From contig CAAGDE010000066.1 in NCBI GenBank assembly GCA_900768535.1, positions 1 to 51,669 on the forward strand: a DNA stretch of 51,669 nucleotides, written 5' to 3'. This document shows positions 30,504 through 39,200 of the stretch, piece by piece. A program made the translations under genes and the position numbers. This DNA comes from Clostridia bacterium (GTDB lineage Bacteria > Bacillota > Clostridia > Oscillospirales > CAG-272). Positions within the stretch are counted from its first letter, which is position 1; each line of letters opens with the position of its first letter. Below the pieces are notes generated by a model, which was not told where the DNA came from, made no database searches, and worked only from the letters and a program-made list of their open reading frames with translations.

Positions 30504-32297
30504 ATGCGGCTGCCGGACAATTTCATACGCGAGGTGGTCGACAGGACCGATATTGAGGAGCTGATCGGTCGGTATGTCACGCTCAAGCGGGCAGGGTCAA
30601 ACAATCTGCTGGGACTCTGCCCGTTCCACAGCGAAAAGACCCCGTCCTTCACGGTTACGCCGGCAAAGAAGATGTTCTACTGCTTCGGCTGTCACGCCGG
30701 GGGAGATGCCATCACCTTTGTGCGGATGGCGGAAAATCTGGACTACCCGGATGCGGTGGAGTTCCTTGCCAACCGCGCAGGACTGCAGATGCCGCGCGGG
30801 CTGGACGACAGGCCGGAGGAGCGCGGGGTGACCCGCAAGCGCGTGCTGGAGATGAATCTGGAGGCGGCGAAGTTCTTCCGCGCGTGTCTGTTTGACCCGG
30901 AGCTCGGCGCGCCGGGGATGGAATATCTGAAGGGAAAGCGCCGCCTGAGCGATGCGACCGTCAGGCATTTCGGGCTCGGCTATGCGCCGGCGGATTTCGG
31001 GCGGCTGACCGACCATATGCACCGGCTGGGGTACACGGACGAGGAGCTGCAGGCTGCGTTCCTGTGCGGGAAGAGCCAGAAAACCGGCAGGTCATACGAC
31101 TATTTCCGCGGGCGCGTGATGTTCCCGATCATCGACACGGTGGGGAACATCGTGGCGTTCGGCGGGCGGGTGCTGGACGATTCCAAGCCGAAGTACCTCA
31201 ACACCTCGGACACGCCGGCGTTCCGCAAGAGCAACCATCTGTTTGCGCTCAATTTTGCGAAAAACTGCTGTGCCGACCGCATGATCCTCTGCGAGGGGTA
31301 TATGGATGTCATCGCACTCCATGCGGCGGGCTTTGAATTTGCGGTGGCAACGCTGGGGACGGCGATCACCCCGAACCACGCGCGCATTTTCTCCAAGTAC
31401 ACCAAGCAGGTCATCATCACATACGATTCCGATGAAGCCGGGCAGAACGCCGCGAACAAGGCCATGCGCATTCTCGGTGAGGTGGGCATGGATGTGCGGG
31501 TGCTGAAGCTGGACGGCGCAAAGGATCCGGACGAATACATCGTAAAATTCGGAGCGGATCAGTTCCGGCGGGCGCTGGACGGAAGCCGGACAGGCTTTGA
31601 CTATAAGATGGAGAACATCCTTGCCAAATACGATCTGACGGTCAGCTCCGACCGCATCCGGGCGTCCGGCGAGCTTTGCGAACTGATTGCAGGCTATCAG
31701 TCACCGGTGGAGCGGGCGGTCTATGTCGATCAGATTTCCAAAAAGCTGAACCTTGCACCGGAAATTCTTTCAAACACGGTGGAAAAGGTCCGTGCAAAGC
31801 AGCTGTCGCAGCTGCGGGAGCGGCAGGGGAGAGAGGCGCAGAACAGCGTGAAGAACTTCGGCGACCGGATCAATCCCGATGCCGCAAAGGACCCGCGCGC
31901 CGCGGCGGCGGAGGAGAGCCTTCTCGGACTGCTTCTCATCTTCCCGGAATACCGGGAGGAGATCGCGTCCGGGCGGGAGCCGCTGACGGAGGCGGATTTC
32001 GCCACCGAATTCAACCGGCGGGTGTTCGGGGCGGTCATGCGCCTGCACCGGCAGGAGGGCGGCTTTCATTTTGAACTGCTGGGCGGGGAATTTTCTCCGG
32101 AGGAAATGGGCAGGATACGCAGTATGGAGGTCGCAAGACAGAGCCTGACGCAGAACGGTCCCGGTGCCTTCCGCTCGGCGGCTGCCGGACTGCGCAGTCT
32201 GCGGGAGGAACGGGAACTCAGACAGAACGGAAATCTGAATGACTTTCTGAAAATGAAACGGAACAAACTACATAAAGGAAAGGTTGATGCCAAATGA
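30504..32297 (+). CDS. dnaG: DNA primase
   Basis: ATG 30504 and GTG 30501 are both possible behind AAAAGGAGA; I chose the ATG. The 597-residue protein has the CHC2 zinc finger (C39, H42, C60, C63 in CPFHSEKTPSF and YCFGCHAGGDA) and the RNA polymerase core. The TOPRIM motif is EGYMDVIAL near 265 with DSDEAGQNA near 308. A C-terminal helicase-binding domain follows. It synthesises replication primers. It overlaps rpoD by 4 bp. Confidence 0.96.
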   Translation: MRLPDNFIREVVDRTDIEELIGRYVTLKRAGSNNLLGLCPFHSEKTPSFTVTPAKKMFYCFGCHAGGDAITFVRMAENLDYPDAVEFLANRAGLQMPRGLDDRPEERGVTRKRVLEMNLEAAKFFRACLFDPELGAPGMEYLKGKRRLSDATVRHFGLGYAPADFGRLTDHMHRLGYTDEELQAAFLCGKSQKTGRSYDYFRGRVMFPIIDTVGNIVAFGGRVLDDSKPKYLNTSDTPAFRKSNHLFALNFAKNCCADRMILCEGYMDVIALHAAGFEFAVATLGTAITPNHARIFSKYTKQVIITYDSDEAGQNAANKAMRILGEVGMDVRVLKLDGAKDPDEYIVKFGADQFRRALDGSRTGFDYKMENILAKYDLTVSSDRIRASGELCELIAGYQSPVERAVYVDQISKKLNLAPEILSNTVEKVRAKQLSQLRERQGREAQNSVKNFGDRINPDAAKDPRAAAAEESLLGLLLIFPEYREEIASGREPLTEADFATEFNRRVFGAVMRLHRQEGGFHFELLGGEFSPEEMGRIRSMEVARQSLTQNGPGAFRSAAAGLRSLREERELRQNGNLNDFLKMKRNKLHKGKVDAK

Positions 32298-33454
32298 AAA
32301 AGAACACGATCGATGAAGAACAGCTCCGCGATCCGGAGAACGGTCCGGACGAGGAAGAAACGGAAGAGGGAAAGGGTGCCCCCGGTGTGGATGCCCTGAT
32401 CGAAAAGGGAAAGCGCGGAAAGCTCTCCCAGCACGATCTGGACGATGCGATGGAGGAGCTGGACTTTGACGTGGATCAGATCGATAAGATGTACGAGGAG
32501 CTGGAGGATAACGGCATCAATTTTGACGGAGATCTCTCGGACGCGGAGCTGAGTGCAATCGAAAGCGAGGTCGCGCAGTTCAGCGAGGCGGACGCGATGG
32601 TGTCGAGCCTGGAGCAGGACGGGGTCAATGTCGATGACCCGGTGCGCCTCTATCTCAAGGAGATCGGAAAGGTGCCGCTGTTGACCAACGAGCGCGAAAA
32701 AGAGCTGGCGGAGCGCATGATGGCGGGCGATCAGAGCGCCAAGACCGAGCTGGTGGAGGCAAACCTGCGTCTGGTGGTCTCCATTGCAAAGCGCTATGTC
32801 GGTCGCGGAATGTATTTTCTGGATCTGATTCAGGAGGGCAACCTCGGTCTGATGAAGGCGGTGGAAAAGTTCGACTACACCAAGGGCTACAAGTTCTCCA
32901 CCTACGCCACCTGGTGGATCCGGCAGGCAATCACAAGGGCAATTGCGGATCAGGCGCGTACCATCCGGATTCCGGTGCATATGGTGGAGACCATCCACAA
33001 GGTGTCGCGCTATTCCCGTCAGATGCTCCAGGAGCTGGGACGGGAAGCCACTGCCGAGGAGATCGGCGAGAAGATGGACATGAGCGCCGACAAGGTGCGG
33101 GAGATCATGAAGATTGCGCAGGATCCGGTATCGCTGGAAACGCCGATCGGCGAGGAGGAGGACAGCCACCTCGGCGACTTCATCCCGGATGACGACACTC
33201 CGTCCCCGGCGGAGGCAACCTCCACGAATATCCTGCGGGAGGAGCTGGAGCGCCAGCTGCACACCCTGACCCCCAGAGAGGAGCACGTCATCAAGCTGCG
33301 GTTCGGTCTGTATGACGGCAGAACCCGGACATTGGAGGAGGTCGGCAAGGAATTTGACATCACACGGGAGCGGATCCGTCAGATCGAGGCAAAGGCACTG
33401 CGCAAGCTGCGCCACCCCAGCCGTGCAAGACACCTCCGCGGCTTCATGGAATAA
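32294..33454 (+). CDS. rpoD: Housekeeping RNA polymerase sigma factor SigA/RpoD
   Basis: The 386-residue protein has a region 1.1-like acidic N-terminus and region 1.2 DPVRLYLKEIG near 115. Region 2 includes LRLVVSIAKRYVGRGM, DLIQEGNLGLMKAVEKF and YKFSTYATWWIRQAI. Region 3 follows, and region 4.2 is the HTH TLEEVGKEFDITRERIRQIE from about 346. It recognises TTGACA/TATAAT promoters like those mapped in this window. The order dgt-dnaG-rpoD is the clostridial macromolecular synthesis operon. No clear intrinsic terminator follows. Confidence 0.97.
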   Translation: MKKNTIDEEQLRDPENGPDEEETEEGKGAPGVDALIEKGKRGKLSQHDLDDAMEELDFDVDQIDKMYEELEDNGINFDGDLSDAELSAIESEVAQFSEADAMVSSLEQDGVNVDDPVRLYLKEIGKVPLLTNEREKELAERMMAGDQSAKTELVEANLRLVVSIAKRYVGRGMYFLDLIQEGNLGLMKAVEKFDYTKGYKFSTYATWWIRQAITRAIADQARTIRIPVHMVETIHKVSRYSRQMLQELGREATAEEIGEKMDMSADKVREIMKIAQDPVSLETPIGEEEDSHLGDFIPDDDTPSPAEATSTNILREELERQLHTLTPREEHVIKLRFGLYDGRTRTLEEVGKEFDITRERIRQIEAKALRKLRHPSRARHLRGFME

Positions 33455-33594
33455 AATTTGTAGCGATTGTCAAAAACAGTTGCTAAGATTCTGCAAAAAT
33501 GCACAGGAAAAACAGCAGAATCACAAAAAATAACAAGGTCTGTTTGTGCGATATGCCGATAAAAATAACGCCCTATCCTTTTTTGCCACGTGTG

Positions 33595-33660
33595 TGTGCG
33601 CGCAAAACCGGGTCGGACACAAAAAATTCACTTGACTTTGCGCGCAAATGGGTGTAAAAT
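33595..33660 (+). promoter_or_regulatory. SigA promoter with palindromic operator-like sites
   Basis: TTGACT (33632-33637) and TAAAAT (33655-33660) are 17 bp apart. The perfect palindrome TTTGCGCGCAAA (33637-33648) lies in the spacer. A near copy, TGTGCGCGCAAA (33595-33606), is centred exactly 42 bp upstream, four helical turns away. This layout suits a LacI/GntR-type repressor that loops DNA. No regulator gene is adjacent. Confidence 0.68.
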
Positions 33661-33720
33661 ATGTAGGATAGAATCGGTGGCTTTCGCATATTCCGGAAGC
33701 CGGGGAAACAGGAGGAAAAC

Positions 33721-36513
33721 ATGAAAAACAGACTGTTTTGTTTCGTGCTTTGTCTGTTGATGGCGGCGTCTGCGGCGCTGACGGGCTGTTCGAGCAAAAC
33801 CACGGATGAAGTGGTGTCCAAAATCAACGAGGTAACATCAGCAAACGCAAGAACGCTGACGATGTGGATGGTCTCGGAGCAGCCGGTGGACGAGGAAACG
33901 CAAACCCGGATCACCAAGGCTGTCAATGACATTACGCAGTCCAAATTCAAGGTGAAGATGGTTCTTTACTTCCTGACGGATGCGGAGTACCGTGACGTTG
34001 TCACGAACACCATCCGGGCTGGCGAGGACAGCAAGAGCATCTTCACGGATTCCGGCGCCAAGGAGGAGGAAACCACGGCGGCGGAAAGCGGAACGGTGGA
34101 AGAGGAGACCGAGATCGATAAATACGGTCGGGTCACCATCAAGTATCCGGACCTGAAGGCGAACCAGGTGGATCTGGTTTACATTGCGGGCGAGGATATG
34201 TTCCGCGAGTATGTGGCAAACGGCTGGCTCAAGCAGCTGGACGAGGAGCTCAGCGCATCCTCCAAGAAGATCAAGGAGTATGTGTCGCAGACCCTGCTCA
34301 GCGCGTCAAAGCTGAACGGCGGAACCTATGCCGTTCCGAACAACAACATCATCGGCGAATATACCTATATGCTGCTCAACCGGCAGATTGCCGAGAAATA
34401 CGGCACCAGCGGTTCCTACGATGAAGGAAACGTGGACGGCTTCTTCAATGAGTACATCTACTCCCTTTTGGACCTGGTCCGTGCGGAAGGGGACAGCAGT
34501 GTCGTTCCGGTGGATGCATCCTATGACGATGTGCTGAATCTGCTGGCGCATTACTGGTCGATCAATGCCGACACCTATCAGGCGGAGAGCGACCGCTTCT
34601 CCCTGCTCGGCTACCGGTATACCGATCCGAAAAAGCTGTCGAGAGGCACCACGGTGCTTTCCTTCCAGAGCCTGCTCGGCGATGCAACCTTCCGCAAGAA
34701 CTACTATGAACTGAACCGGATGCGCCTGGAGGGCGGTTACTTCGGGTCGGCTGACGGTAAGACCGCGGCGGTGAAATTCGAGACCGGAAGTCTGGATAAG
34801 TACAATGCATACCTTGCCGAGGACAGCGAGTATCTGCCGGTCATCGTCAAATATCCGTCCGTTGACGTCAGTGACGTTTACGCGAATATGTTCGGCGTCT
34901 GCTCGTACACGGCGGATCTGCCCCGGAGTATGCAGATTCTGACCTACCTGACCACCAATGCCGATTTCCGCAACCTGCTGCAGTACGGCGTTGCGGGCGA
35001 GGACTACAAGGTCGTCAAGGATGCAAACGGCAACGAGACCGTGGAGCGTCTGCAGGAAAAGTACATGATGAACATCTTCAAGACCGGTAACGCATTCATC
35101 GCGTACCCGGATCCGGCGCAGAAGCTGTCGGCGGATGTATGGGAGATCGGCAAACAGCAGAACCGTCAGGCGCTGATCGAGCCGCTTCTGAACTTCGATT
35201 TCGCGGCGCTTGCCAAAGCGTCCGGAGCCGCAGACAGCAGCACGCCGAAGGTGGGCGCATCCGGCTATACCTATTCGTGGACAACGGGATATTCCCGCGA
35301 GGTGCTGTCGCAGAACGCGCTTCTGAAGGCGTGGATGGATGCGGCGGATCAGACCGGCAAGGGCGTGTACGTTCTGCATACCTGCGCCAGCAACAGCGGT
35401 CAGAACCTGAGCGCTATGGTCTACTACTACAACAACAATATCACGAACGCGAAGGTGGAGGTGACCGACGGCGACGGTGCCGTGAATGTCAGCTACACCG
35501 GAAGTACCGGGAACGGTTACGAAATCACGGTCATCAACTTCTACGGGAAGAAGAACTCCAGCAAGCTGAAGTGGAACGGCACCGTGGGAGGTCAGACCTC
35601 CGAGGCGAAGATCAAATATCAGAACTCCATGCTTTCGTTTGACGCGCTCAACACCGAAACCTACAGCGTCAGCCTGAATCAGGGACTGACCAAGGCAATG
35701 GTCTCCGGCAACGCGGCGGCACTGGCATGGCTGAGCGGAAAGACCGGAAGCAATGCGTTCCAAGGCTCGTTTGTCGCAGACAATTCCGAGGGGGGCAAGA
35801 CCTACACGTATCTTGTGTATGTCCCGTCCATCAACGCACCCTACAGCGTCAATGTGATGCCGACCGGCACCGACAAAACGCTGAACCTGGCAGTCAACTA
35901 CACAACCGATTCCGCAGGCAAGCTGGGCGACACCAAGTATGCGCTCTTCCTGGTCACGGTTCGCGCGGATGCGGATGTGAAGGTCAACTTCAGTCTGAAC
36001 GGCTTGACGGCAACGGATGCCGTATTTGAGAACGATCCCAGGCTGGCGTTCTGCGGTGCGCTGGATGTCGAGCTGGTGAAGTACTTTGAAAGCCTTGCCC
36101 GGCAGGTGGAGGATATGGTCAACACCGCCGCCACGAAGACCGGAGCAACCGAAGCGGATGTGGAGAACCTGAAGAATCTGATTGAAGATTTGGGCGTTCT
36201 CTTCAAGGTACGCAAGAACGAGCCGATTGACGTGGATGCGGTCAAAGCCGAATTGCTGGCCAAGATTCAGTCCGATGCAGTCAAGGCTCTGATTGAAAAG
36301 CTGGATCTGTCGGACTTCTACTTCAAGCTGTCCTGTGCCACCAGCTCGTCCGAGGTGCACCACAAGGTAGCGGAGGAGAAGGACGGAGAACCGACCGGAA
36401 AGTACGTTGACGCAACCACGGATCCGACTACGGGAGAAGCATACCATTACTATCAGTCCCCGTATGCAATCTACTATGCATGGCTGAAGAGCAACGGATT
36501 TATCACCAAATAA
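33721..36513 (+). CDS. Large lipoprotein with an extracellular solute-binding-like domain
   Basis: The 930-residue product begins with a lipoprotein signal peptide (lipobox LTGC near 20-23). The first ~500 residues resemble sugar-type solute-binding proteins: LTMWMVSEQPVDEE, VDLVYIAGEDMFREYVANGWLKQLDEEL and YAVPNNNIIGEYTYMLLNR, with an acidic E/T-rich insertion near 110-135. From about 540 it continues into a beta-rich region with threonine- and asparagine-rich repeats and a helical tail, which is not part of normal binding proteins (400-550 residues). No ABC permease or ATPase gene is adjacent. It may be an orphan binding protein or a surface-binding protein using an SBP scaffold. Confidence 0.75.
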   Translation: MKNRLFCFVLCLLMAASAALTGCSSKTTDEVVSKINEVTSANARTLTMWMVSEQPVDEETQTRITKAVNDITQSKFKVKMVLYFLTDAEYRDVVTNTIRAGEDSKSIFTDSGAKEEETTAAESGTVEEETEIDKYGRVTIKYPDLKANQVDLVYIAGEDMFREYVANGWLKQLDEELSASSKKIKEYVSQTLLSASKLNGGTYAVPNNNIIGEYTYMLLNRQIAEKYGTSGSYDEGNVDGFFNEYIYSLLDLVRAEGDSSVVPVDASYDDVLNLLAHYWSINADTYQAESDRFSLLGYRYTDPKKLSRGTTVLSFQSLLGDATFRKNYYELNRMRLEGGYFGSADGKTAAVKFETGSLDKYNAYLAEDSEYLPVIVKYPSVDVSDVYANMFGVCSYTADLPRSMQILTYLTTNADFRNLLQYGVAGEDYKVVKDANGNETVERLQEKYMMNIFKTGNAFIAYPDPAQKLSADVWEIGKQQNRQALIEPLLNFDFAALAKASGAADSSTPKVGASGYTYSWTTGYSREVLSQNALLKAWMDAADQTGKGVYVLHTCASNSGQNLSAMVYYYNNNITNAKVEVTDGDGAVNVSYTGSTGNGYEITVINFYGKKNSSKLKWNGTVGGQTSEAKIKYQNSMLSFDALNTETYSVSLNQGLTKAMVSGNAAALAWLSGKTGSNAFQGSFVADNSEGGKTYTYLVYVPSINAPYSVNVMPTGTDKTLNLAVNYTTDSAGKLGDTKYALFLVTVRADADVKVNFSLNGLTATDAVFENDPRLAFCGALDVELVKYFESLARQVEDMVNTAATKTGATEADVENLKNLIEDLGVLFKVRKNEPIDVDAVKAELLAKIQSDAVKALIEKLDLSDFYFKLSCATSSSEVHHKVAEEKDGEPTGKYVDATTDPTTGEAYHYYQSPYAIYYAWLKSNGFITK

Positions 36514-36529
36514 CCGAATCCATGCGGAA

Positions 36530-36562
36530 GCCCGCCGACCGAACGGTCGGCGGGCTGTATGT
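36530..36562 (+). terminator. Intrinsic terminator of the large lipoprotein gene
   Basis: An 11-bp perfect stem (GCCCGCCGACC 36530-36540 with GGTCGGCGGGC 36545-36555) with a GAAC tetraloop is followed by TGTATGTTTT, 16 bp after the stop codon. Confidence 0.85.
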
Positions 36563-36617
36563 TTTCGGGGAATGCGTGGAAGAATAGGGGCGATAACCCG
36601 AAAAGGAGCACAGAACG

Positions 36618-37613
36618 ATGCAGGGATTTGCAGTGGTTGGATGCTTTGCGGCGGTGCTGATTCTGACCCCGCTTGCCGCGAGACTGTCGTGGAAGCTGGG
36701 GGCGGTGGATGTTCCGCGGGACTGGCGGCGGATGCACACCGATACCGTCCCGCGTGCCGGCGGAATGGCAGTCTTTGCGGCGGTTGCGGCGGCGATGCTC
36801 GCGTCCGGACCGCTCACGCGGGAGACTGCAACGGCACTGGCGGGCGGTGCGGCGGTATTCTGCATCGGTCTTGCGGATGATATCCTGCCCCTTCCGCCGC
36901 TGGCAAGGCTGACGGTTCAGACCCTTGCCGCGACGGTCGGTGCGGCAGGCGCGGGTGTTCGCGGCGTCCTGCCTTTCCTCGGTTCCGTGCTTTGGCTGCT
37001 TGCCATGACCAACGCGCACAACTTTATCGATGGACTGGACGGTCTGTTTGCCGGAAGTGCCGCCCTGGAGGGGGTCGGAATTGCGGCGGTGCTGTCTCTT
37101 TCCGGGCGGACGGATCGGGCGCTGATGCCCCTGTTGCTGTCGTCTGCCTGCCTGGGATTCCTGCGCTACAACCGCCATCCCGCACGGGTCTTTGCGGGGG
37201 ACTGCGGCAGCGGCGCGGTGGGCTTTCTGCTGGGGGTCACGGCGCTCCCCGCACTGACCGAGCCGGCGTGGAAGCTGGGAATGCTTGCTCCGCTGTTCGT
37301 GTTTGCCTACCCGCTGACCGACCTGACGGCGGCGGTTTTGCGCCGGGCGGCACGGGGGAAAAGCCCCTTTTCGGCTGACCGCGGGCATCTGCATCACCGC
37401 ATCTGTGCCATGGGAATCCCCCAGTCCGCGTGTGCCGGAATCCTGTGGGGGCTGAGTGCGACAATGGGAATCTGCGGCGTACTGCTGACGCGGGCGGGAG
37501 ACGCGATTCCCGCCGCAATCTCGGCGGTCGCGGCGGTCGCGGTGCTGATTCTGACCCGGCACACCCTGGTGCAGGAGGCGGAAAAGCGCGCGGCAGGGCG
37601 AAAAGCCCCGTGA
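36618..37613 (+). CDS. WecA/MraY/TagO-family undecaprenyl-phosphate sugar-phosphate transferase
   Basis: The 331-residue protein has about ten membrane helices and the full family signature. This includes GLADDI with the DD pair at 87-88, NAHNFIDGLDGL at 132-143, FAGDCGS at 192-198 and DRGHLHHR at 254-261 (the HLHH of WecA-like members). The enzyme moves a sugar-1-phosphate from a UDP-sugar to undecaprenyl phosphate, starting wall teichoic acid or surface polysaccharide synthesis. It starts behind AAAAGGAG. A palindromic element begins 2 bp after the stop codon. Confidence 0.9.
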   Translation: MQGFAVVGCFAAVLILTPLAARLSWKLGAVDVPRDWRRMHTDTVPRAGGMAVFAAVAAAMLASGPLTRETATALAGGAAVFCIGLADDILPLPPLARLTVQTLAATVGAAGAGVRGVLPFLGSVLWLLAMTNAHNFIDGLDGLFAGSAALEGVGIAAVLSLSGRTDRALMPLLLSSACLGFLRYNRHPARVFAGDCGSGAVGFLLGVTALPALTEPAWKLGMLAPLFVFAYPLTDLTAAVLRRAARGKSPFSADRGHLHHRICAMGIPQSACAGILWGLSATMGICGVLLTRAGDAIPAAISAVAAVAVLILTRHTLVQEAEKRAAGRKAP

Positions 37614-37615
37614 CT

Positions 37616-37784
37616 TAAGGCACCACCGCGCAATTCCGATGGTGCAATCACGAAGTCGAATTTTTCGTCAGACGATACAAAAATTCGCAGGCTGTAGCAG
37701 CGTTACAGGCAAGAATTTTTGTGAAGTATGACGGAAAAGGCGCGAGTGAGTGCGCCAATCGTGAATTGCGCGGTGGTGCCTTAA
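37616..37784. repeat. MITE-like element with perfect 22-bp terminal inverted repeats
   Basis: The 169-bp element has ends 37616-37637 and 37763-37784 that are exact reverse complements, beginning TTAAGGCACCACCGCGC. Internal sequences (GTCGAATTTTTCGTC, ACAAAAATTCGCAGG, CAAGAATTTTTGTGAAG) form further inverted repeats. No ORF is present. The outermost TTAA on both sides could hold a short target duplication. It sits directly between a stop codon and the next promoter. Confidence 0.85.
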
Positions 37785-37814
37785 AATCCGGTTGATCTTT
37801 TTTTCGTAAAAGCA

Positions 37815-37843
37815 TTGCAAAAAAGCGAAAAATGGTGTATGAT
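37815..37843 (+). promoter_or_regulatory. SigA promoter of the M16 peptidase operon
   Basis: TTGCAA (37815-37820) and TATGAT (37838-37843) are 17 bp apart and lie about 38 bp before the yfmF-like start codon. Confidence 0.75.
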
Positions 37844-37880
37844 ATAAGGAGAGAAAACGAAACGATGAAACGGAGATATC

Positions 37881-39200
37881 ATGACACCGATTCTTTCAAA
37901 CGCCGGAAACACGGCAATGCTTTGCCGGATTCCAACCGACCGCTTCAAAACGGGACTGCTGTCCTTCCTGGCGGCGATTCCGATTGATCGGGAGAGCGCC
38001 TGCCTTGCCCCTCTGCTCCTGTCGGTTCTGCGGCGGGGGACGGCGCACTATCCAACCCTTGCCGATATCAGCCGGAGGCTGGACTGGCTGTGGGGAACCG
38101 GCTTTTCCGTCCGCTCCTCCTACCGGGGCAATCTGCTGATGGTCGGATTTACGGCGAATCTGCTGGACGCTTCCTATCTGCCGGGCGGCGGGGACGACCT
38201 GCTCTCCGGCGTGCCGGAGCTGATGAGCGAAATTCTGCTCGCTCCGGTCCGGGACGCGGACGGTCTGCTGAGCGCCCGGTACACCGAGAGCGAAAAGGGC
38301 TTGCAGATCGACGCCATCCGTGCGCAGAAGAACAATCCCCGCTCCTATGCCTGTGACCGCGCGCGGGGGATTCTGTATGCGGAGGAACCCTGCGGCATTC
38401 CGCTGTGGGGAACCGAGGAACAGACTGCGGCGGTCACGCACGGGGAGCTGACGGCTTACTATGAGCGCTTCCTGCGGGATTTCCGTCCGATGGTTTTCTC
38501 GGTCGGAACCGCATCCGAGGCACGCCTGACGCAGGAAATCACCGCCCGGTTCGGCGGACGCCTGACCGCGCCGGGGACGCTTCCGCACTGCGGGCACCGG
38601 CTGAAGAAGCGGACGGAGCCGGTGCGCGTGACCGAAACGCTGCCGGTTTCACAAAGCCAGCTGGTTCTGGGACTGCGCTCCGGGATCCTGCTGGGAGAGC
38701 CGGATTTCATTGCCTGTGCGGTTTACAACGAGCTGCTGGGGATGTCGCCCGTTTCGCGGCTGTTTGTCTACGTGCGCGAAAAAAAGAGCCTGTGCTACTC
38801 CTGCTCCTCCGGGTATCAGGGACCCTTCGGCAGTCTGCTGATCTCCTGCGGGCTGAAGAAGGAGAACCGCGAGGCGGCGGAAGAAGAGATTCTGCATCAG
38901 CTGGAGCTGATCCGGACGGGGGATTTTTCGGAGGAAGAGCTGGACGCGGCGAAAAAATCACTGACCAATGCCTACCGTCAGCTGGAGGATTCCGCCGGCG
39001 GTACGGAAAACTACTGGCTGGGCAGAATGCTGATGGGGAACGGAACGGCACTGCCGCCGTCCGAGAGCATCCTGCGGATTGCGGCGGTCAGCCGGGAGGA
39101 TATCCTGCGCGTGGCATCCGCCGTGACGGTTGAAGTGACCTATTTTTTGGAGGGAACGCTTGCGGGAGAGGAGGGGACCGATGACGATGAAGGAATTTAA
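37881..39200 (+). CDS. yfmF: M16-family peptidase-like protein YfmF (inactive-type)
   Basis: The 439-residue protein has the M16 fold features (LSVLRRGTAHYP, SVRSSYRGNLL, a C-terminal YVREKKSLCYSCSSGY) but lacks the HxxEH zinc motif, as YfmF does. In Bacillus YfmF/YmfH are linked to processing and, in current annotation, to EF-P 5-aminopentanol modification. The non-catalytic YfmF is paired with catalytic YmfH, whose start overlaps this gene by 20 bp, so the two probably form a heterodimer. Confidence 0.88.
   Translation: MTPILSNAGNTAMLCRIPTDRFKTGLLSFLAAIPIDRESACLAPLLLSVLRRGTAHYPTLADISRRLDWLWGTGFSVRSSYRGNLLMVGFTANLLDASYLPGGGDDLLSGVPELMSEILLAPVRDADGLLSARYTESEKGLQIDAIRAQKNNPRSYACDRARGILYAEEPCGIPLWGTEEQTAAVTHGELTAYYERFLRDFRPMVFSVGTASEARLTQEITARFGGRLTAPGTLPHCGHRLKKRTEPVRVTETLPVSQSQLVLGLRSGILLGEPDFIACAVYNELLGMSPVSRLFVYVREKKSLCYSCSSGYQGPFGSLLISCGLKKENREAAEEEILHQLELIRTGDFSEEELDAAKKSLTNAYRQLEDSAGGTENYWLGRMLMGNGTALPPSESILRIAAVSREDILRVASAVTVEVTYFLEGTLAGEEGTDDDEGI

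Noticed and set aside
33460..33490. Stem-loop just after rpoD (TAGCGATTGT/ACAGTTGCTA)
   Set aside because: It relies on two G-U pairs and has no T tract, so I did not call it a terminator.
34306..36447. Long minus-strand frame opposite the 930-residue lipoprotein
   Set aside because: No start signal or recognisable domain; a mirror of the codon bias of the real gene.
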